Shown here in pieces: positions 58,486-64,000 of a DNA stretch of 64,000 nucleotides. The position numbers and the translations under genes are program-made. The notes below the pieces were generated by a model. The model made no database searches and had not been told where the DNA came from. It saw only the letters and a program-made list of their open reading frames with translations. The DNA comes from Leptoclinus maculatus (Eukaryota; Chordata; Actinopteri; Perciformes; Stichaeidae), in contig JAVDOI010000003.1 in assembly GCA_032191485.1 (NCBI GenBank), positions 18,120,649 through 18,184,648 of the forward strand, read 5' to 3'. Position 1 is the stretch's first letter, and the number at the start of each line of letters is the position of its first letter.

Positions 58486-58488
<3 letters not shown>
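56269..58488. other. Non-coding stretch, nothing recognised
   Basis: AT-rich with T-runs around 57489-57570. Frames at 56434-57791 have no recognisable product. Confidence 0.45.

Positions 58489-58515
<27 letters not shown>
58489..58515. repeat. (GT)13 microsatellite
   Basis: Pure GT run of about 27 bp. A shorter CA run lies at 58633-58648. Confidence 0.95.
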
Positions 58516-58519
<4 letters not shown>

Positions 58520-58648
58520 TATGTGTGTTTCGGTGTGCTTTTTCTTAGTGAGTGGGTGTGAGATCTGCGGTTTCTCACAGTCAGTTCTTATCTTAGTCTC
58601 TCTGAGCCTCAGCCAGCAGATCATTGTGAAATACACACACACACACAC

Positions 58649-59148
58649 ATACACAGAGAGACAGACAGAGATACAGAGTTCACTTCACTATTCCCTAACC
58701 TCCCAAGGCCAGATATCTAGGCCTTGTTTACAACTCAAACAAAAAAATGATACAGCCATGGTTGTATTAGCAGCAGGGTGACCTGAGTCCAGTGATCCTC
58801 TCAGGCTGCCTGTCTTTCAAGCACCCGCTGTCACTCCTTTTTGTACTTTTTTTTGTATCAACATTTTGTCATTTTACAACATCATGTGACTGCGTTGAGT
58901 GTTAGATCGCTGATACAAGATACGATCATCTGTGCTTAGCGCAGACTTGGCCTCGGTACAAGACGGAGCAAGGACTTCCTGTAAAACTGCTATCGATGTC
59001 ATCTTCTTTCTGCTTATACCTCTAAAAGGCCTGAGTGACTCAAAGCGGCTGGTTAGTCAACTATTGAGGTCTACCATGGTCCAGTGCATATCTGTAGGCG
59101 GGTAGAGGAGTAGGAGTGCATTTATTTCTAGGAGTGTGATGTCTGTCT
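58649..59148. other. Non-coding stretch, nothing recognised
   Basis: No repeat or exon supported. Confidence 0.45.
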
Positions 59149-59166
59149 GTGTGTGTGTGTGTGTGT

Positions 59167-59210
<44 letters not shown>
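59149..59210. repeat. (GT)n microsatellite with one GA interruption
   Basis: GT run of about 62 bp interrupted once by ga at about 59171. Confidence 0.97.
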
Positions 59211-59212
<2 letters not shown>

Positions 59213-59863
59213 AGGCTGAGGTCATATACATCAGTATTGAAATTGGGAGAAACTGAAAACTGCGTTTCAGAAGTGAGAAAGGGGTTGTTTTCCACCAGAG
59301 GAAACAGATGCTGCAAAATCATGTGGGAGGAAACGCTGTTTTTAGCTTTAGCATGGTTCAGTGGCTTCGTGCTAACCTCTTTCACTATCATGCATCACAC
59401 ACTGGGGAACGAAGCGAGGAGTTCTCAAGCTGTGTAGTCTGTCCTGGTGTTTCCGTCATGGTGTGTATGTGAAAAGCTTACAAACACACACAAAACGTAC
59501 ACAATGTTCGTCATATTTTTGTATTTTCTGTCACCATGTTTAGGGGGAATAATTACATTTTCACCAGGTTAATAAAAATGAAAAGAAGAGCAAGAAACAC
59601 CGTCAGACAGCTTTTAAACTCACCTCCAGGTAGGAAGAGAAATGTGTGTAAATGTGTGTCAAGGTTTACAGACCAACTTCATGGTTCAACTTTGACCTGC
59701 CATACTTGTTCCAGTTGTGCGCTCACAGTTTTCTTGAGCAAAACGGGAACTTTTGTTTTGACCTCCAAATAAAGTGGTTCAGGTAGGAGTCTTGACCCCA
59801 ACAAGGGTTACGAGGTGATTACCGAAAAAACTAAATTCTGTCACACAAAGTGATTCTGTCTCT
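59211..59863. other. Non-coding stretch, nothing recognised
   Basis: No repeat or exon supported. Confidence 0.45.
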
Positions 59864-60264
59864 AAAGGTACAGTTCACCCCAAAGTTAAAATACTTATTC
59901 TCTTCTTACCTGTTGTTGCTGTTTGTCAATCTAGACTGTTTTAGTGTGAGTTGCCTAGTTTTGGAGATAACGGTTTTCTTCATGTAGGAACTATGGTTGA
60001 AAGAAAATAGTTCCTACATGAAACTGCTCACAACAAGGTCTGTGGATTATTTTGAGTAACACTATCAGGATTTCTGGAAAGAGACATTGCTGTTGAGTTC
60101 TTCAAAAGTATTTTAGTCCCATTATATTCAAGAGAGGGCAGACATCTCTACGGTCCTTATCTCCAAAACTACACAACTCACACCAAAACAGTCTAAACTG
60201 ATAAATAGCACTACAGGTAAGAGGAAAATATGAATTTTTTATTTTGGGGTGAGCTGTCCCTTTT
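59864..60264. mobile_element. Foldback / inverted-repeat MITE, family FB2
   Basis: Left arm: aaaggtacagttcaccccaa, then cttcttacctgttgttgctg, tagactgttttagtgtgagt, tagttttggagataacgg. The right arm is the reverse complement of the same order and ends ggggtgagctgtccctttt. Arms are about 110 bp, with a non-repeated middle of about 180 bp that itself contains a perfect 16-bp hairpin (59979-60022). Short inverted-repeat element without coding capacity; superfamily not assigned. Confidence 0.75.
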
Positions 60265-61934
60265 AATATTTGCCTTTTTGTTTATTGAAACTCCTGTCTA
60301 GTTAACCTCCTCAGGCCTCAAGTATTGACAGATGGAAAAATCACTCTTTTGGGTGCACTGCTTGTAACTCCTCCTGAACACAAACACGCTGTGACAAGCA
60401 ACGAGGCAATGCTTTGTATGTGTTCCTTGTATGTCATACTGTGTCATCATGATGTTCCCAGATCTCTACAAGTGTTATTATAAGCCATGGAAATTGTGGC
60501 CAAAACTAGACAAAAAAACTTGTTATAAACTGGAATTATCCTGTAAGGTCCCAATTAGAGCAGGAGTGGGTCAAAATGCACAGCAGGTGTTCTAATCTCT
60601 GCGGAGGGAGCCCACTTTCCTCCCATCGGGCCACGGTGTGGGGAGTCATGAGACAGGAAGAGTTAAGTGGTTCAGTACTCAGGAGAGCAGAGGGAGAGAC
60701 TCACTCGGCCCAGTGGACCAGAAACCCAAAGCACAACAGTGTCGGGTTCGGTACGGGCTCTCCCATTGGCCGGTCCTCGTCTCCCGTTTCCGCCGTGCCA
60801 GCGCGTCTCCTTTGGAAAAAGTCATCGCTTGTCCATTAGCGCGGGGCTCAGCCAGAGTTTAGTGGCTCTGTGTTTGTTTTTCTGTCACAGTAGGGAGTGG
60901 AAGGGTGTGTTTCCACAACCTGTAAGACGGCCATCACCGGAGCTCTCCTCGGAAAAGGCTCCTCACCTCTCTGCTCCTCTGCTCAACACATTTGTGTTTT
61001 CTCTTCCTTTCTTTTACAGGTCAGGGGTTGCCACTTAGCCCGGGGGGGGGGGGGAAGAAAAGCACATGTGACACTGGATCCTGGAAGGGCTAATGGTCAT
61101 TACTCGATAAGCAGTGTGTCATGGCCTCAGTCACCTACATAATAGGGCTGCGGAGTGCCTGGGTTAAACCCACAGGATCAGGGAGTGGTTGTGACTGTTG
61201 TCTTTGTTGATCTGCAATCAGTCTCCCTGTGACACATATGGCCATAGGCCTACCAAGATAAAGCCTGCCAGAGAAATCTGCATGACTGGAGAGAAAAGTG
61301 TTACATATACTGAGATTAGAGTATTACTAATATGCTGACTGTGAAGGCTGGGAGTTACTGCTTAAACAGCAGGTTTATAATAGAACGATACTGCACAACT
61401 ACAATACAATAGATTGCATATTTAATTATATTCTGTTGAAGGCAAAGTTATCAAAACGTAAATGAAAGTGGCCACACTCATCTTTATTGTTTTGTATCCA
61501 GACGGTGAACCACCCATATACACACTCCACAGGCAGATAATAGTCAGGAAGGAATTAGAGATGGGATGAGGAGGCCCCTTGTTAACACAAATTATAAAAC
61601 ACATCCCCATAATTAAGTTAAGAATTTCAATATTTGGGAAAACAATGCTCTAACTCTCCACAATCCCACCCGTGAAGCCACAGACAAGTCAACCACAGAG
61701 AGTTAAAAGGCAGACAGAGATGACAAAGCTGTACTTTCACTATATGTAAGCAAGACGAGCCCTTCAGAGGCAGGTTAGGGGGTCCGTCCCCTCACAGCAA
61801 CGTCAAAGGTTTGAGCACTGTGACAGACACATGAGGAGCATTTTTAGCAAGACACTGAAGCCAGACCTGCATAGTGATCATAATGTTGCTGTCAATTAAT
61901 CAAGGTCGCTGTCAAAAAATGTGACTTCATTCTT
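60265..61934. other. Non-coding stretch, nothing recognised
   Basis: G13 at 61042-61054. A strong acceptor-like cttcctttcttttacag ends at about 61019 but the sequence after it runs into poly-G and no product is recognised. Frames at 60576-61142 have no domain. Confidence 0.45.
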
Positions 61935-62235
61935 CGGTGTTGTGGTTTGATCAATACCGTTCTTGTGTCTGAACATTAAATATGCAGCTTTAGCCAGCAG
62001 CTGGTTGACTTAGCTTAGCATAAAGGCTAGCTATTGAGGGCAGTGCCTTGGTAGCCAAATAGTTACTGGCCAACCACGGGACCTTTGTTGCATGTCTATC
62101 CTCTCTCTATTTGAGCTAAGCTACGCTAACCAGCTGCCGGCTGTGGCTTCATACTTCCGATACAAACAAGAGAGTGGTATCAACTTTCTCTCCTACCTCT
62201 CCGCCAGAAAAGTTTTGTTTTAAGATTGACAACCA
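61935..62235. mobile_element. Foldback element FB1, compact copy
   Basis: Left arm gatcaataccgttcttgtgt, cagctttagccagcagctgg, cttagcttagcataaaggct; right arm gagctaagctacgctaacca, gctgccggctgtggcttcat, gagagtggtatcaactttct. The inner parts of both arms are missing, leaving a middle of about 85 bp. A deletion derivative of the element complete at 53344-54020. Confidence 0.65.
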
Positions 62236-63000
62236 TGCACTTTTGTTCCATGCGGGCTTATGCTACCACCATGGGTCGCTACATAAAGGAACATCTAATC
62301 CAACCACTGACATTAAAAGTGCAGTTTTTACTCGTTTCTAATGCAAGTTTTGCGAGCTCCGGTATGTGTGTCTGAAGGAGGTTAATCATACTTCTACAGC
62401 CTCTGAATAGCCTCATCACTCAGTGTCGACCTCAGCCCTTGTTTGGTGATTAAGTATCCCTCCCACATCACCTGTCCCACTGCAGCCATGCAGACACATG
62501 CACACATGCATGCACGCGGGGCTGCAGCTACCCGGCTCTCAGCTGTGAGTGTAGATAGGGGAAATAGCACAGTTAGCACATCCAGAAGTATTTGCTCACC
62601 TCTTTCCCAGACAAAGAGGTGAACCTGCCTCTGATAACACAACTACAAAGTGTACATGCCGCCACATTCTCTTGCTCAACCGTGTGGGTTAAAGGTGAAT
62701 GAAGATACTGAGAGTAAAGCTGCACACCTGCTCTATCCTGTTGTGCAGGAAGCAATGAATGAACCACAAACTTGATCTGTGTCACCGTACTCTTTCCATG
62801 TTGGAAAGCAACCTGCTGTAAAATGTGATGAAGTAATGGAAGTTTTTTTTCTTCTTCTTCTTCTTTGTTTTGGTTCTTTTTTTTGTGTTCCTGCCACATA
62901 TGAACGAGCAGACGACCCCCTCCCTCCGCCACCCTTCAAGACCTGCTGCTGGAGGTTCAGAAACCCACTTCCTGGTGCTTCGTCTCAAGGTGTCTCTATA
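62236..63000. other. Non-coding stretch, nothing recognised
   Basis: A (ttc)n-like run lies at about 62849-62864. Minus-strand frames at 62394-63204 are Lys/Glu-rich from this run or carry CA-repeat codons; not genes. Confidence 0.45.
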
Positions 63001-63032
63001 CGCACACACACACACACACACGCGCGCACACA
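63001..63032. repeat. (CA)n/(CG)n microsatellite
   Basis: CA run with a short cgcgcg interruption near the 3' side, then caccacac. Confidence 0.95.
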
Positions 63033-63648
63033 CCACACAAACAGGAAACGGCCCTCTTTCATGTCCCTCATGCTGCATGCAGTTTAAGTTCTTCTTGAAG
63101 GGTGCAGCGAGAACAAAAAAAAATGATGATCTCAAGTCGTATTCACCTGGTTTGGTTTGAGATACGGAAAAACTTTCCTTTATATTTATGTTGTGAAAAA
63201 ACAATATGTGGAAAATTGATTCCCTTGGCCACGAACTAGGCTTTTTGATGGAGGTAACAAAATATGAACATAACCGCCGTTAATACAACAAATAAGGAAA
63301 TGTTTCTTATATGCTCTATGCATGAACAAATATATATTTATTCTGTTTGCCAAAAACTCATTCACAGACCAAGAAATTTACTTAGTGTATATAGTGATGC
63401 TACTTATGTATTGAGGCCAATTAGATCAAACAATAACAGAAATCTGAAATGATTTGGATTTTAGGAGGGGTAATGCTGCCTAAAAAGTACTGTCAACACC
63501 AACCACAGATGTTTAGCAGATGAAAATGAATTGTATTTACCAGTAACTGTCATTACGGTCGTGTTCATAAGCAATTCTCATAAAAGTCATGACGTATAAA
63601 GGTGATGAAAGGTGATGATCCTTAAAGAACAGAAACTCTCTGTATCAG
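63033..63648. other. Non-coding stretch, nothing recognised
   Basis: AT-rich, no repeat or exon supported. Confidence 0.45.
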
Positions 63649-64000
63649 ATTGTGAAATGGTCCAGCAGGCTGATTGGTGAGTCACAGCTTAACCCAGAGT
63701 CCCTGTACACCAGACGGTTACAACGGATAACCGGCTCCATTTTAAAGGACGACTCCCACCCTTTGCACAGGGAGTTTCAGCTTCTATATACCTTCTAGAC
63801 GGAGGTATATGGTCCCACGGTGTAGAACAAAGCGGCATAAGAACAGCTTTGTTCCAGCAGCCATCACTCAGGTGAACAGATGCTTTAGAAACGTTTGTGT
63901 ACTTATTTATTTAATGATTGACTGATTTGTAGCTTTGTGTACTTTTATCATGTTTGTCTTGTTGTCTGTGTTGATTGTGATGCGTGTCGAGATGGATGCC
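63649..64000 (+). mobile_element. L2/Rex1/Jockey-type LINE, 3' coding remnant, continues past the window
   Basis: One frame reads LNPESLYTRRLQRITGSIL then KDDSHPLHREFQLL. After a frameshift, RRRYMVPRCRTKRHKNSFVP and AAIT follow, the characteristic C-terminus of a fish non-LTR retrotransposon ORF2. The remaining sequence to the window end is AT/GT-rich 3' UTR. Broken by at least one frameshift and 5' truncated. Confidence 0.75.

Overview
This window looks like non-coding DNA from a bony fish, probably a spiny-rayed (percomorph) teleost. It is dense in (GT/CA)n microsatellites. It also carries remnants of fish LINEs (one with the hallmarks of Rex3/RTE, several of the L2/Rex1/Jockey type) and many short non-autonomous repeats of kinds I recognise from percomorph genomes. 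These clues point to the lineage; nothing here identifies a species.

I find no convincing protein-coding gene, no rRNA, no intact tRNA, no CRISPR array and no prokaryotic or viral gene cluster. The longest open frames are translated dinucleotide repeats, transposon remnants or chance frames. The window is best read as a large intron or intergenic desert. Two short exon-like segments, around 38.8 kb and 29.6 kb, are recorded at low confidence.

Layout. 0-9 kb: microsatellites, including (GT)33 at 2.4 kb and twin AC tracts at 6.9-7.2 kb. A hAT-like MITE sits inside another dispersed repeat at 2.75-3.4 kb. 9-16 kb: dispersed repeats, a CTCF-like motif at 14.33 kb, a G20 run, and a long element at 15.06-15.63 kb containing many tacttaagtaaaagta-type motifs. 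16-31 kb: GT, TC and CCT repeats, poly-G/poly-C runs, and further copies of the same families. 31-36.7 kb is the most layered part. A Rex3-like LINE lies against the arms of a foldback repeat and is itself split by an L2-like LINE carrying an 11-bp minisatellite. Nearby, another LINE splits a dispersed repeat, followed by a tRNA-Glu-like relic. 36.7-53 kb: mostly unremarkable DNA with CA/GT repeats. 53.3-54.0 kb: a complete long-armed foldback element. 54-64 kb: more microsatellites, a C28 run, a second foldback family at 59.9-60.3 kb, a compact foldback at 61.9-62.2 kb, and a LINE 3' coding remnant running off the window end.

The elements do not form a functional system together. Their value is as a stratigraphic record: nesting gives relative insertion ages, and several copies of the same family can be compared inside one window. 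Family recognition comes from memory of fish repeats and from similarity between copies in the window; no database was searched.
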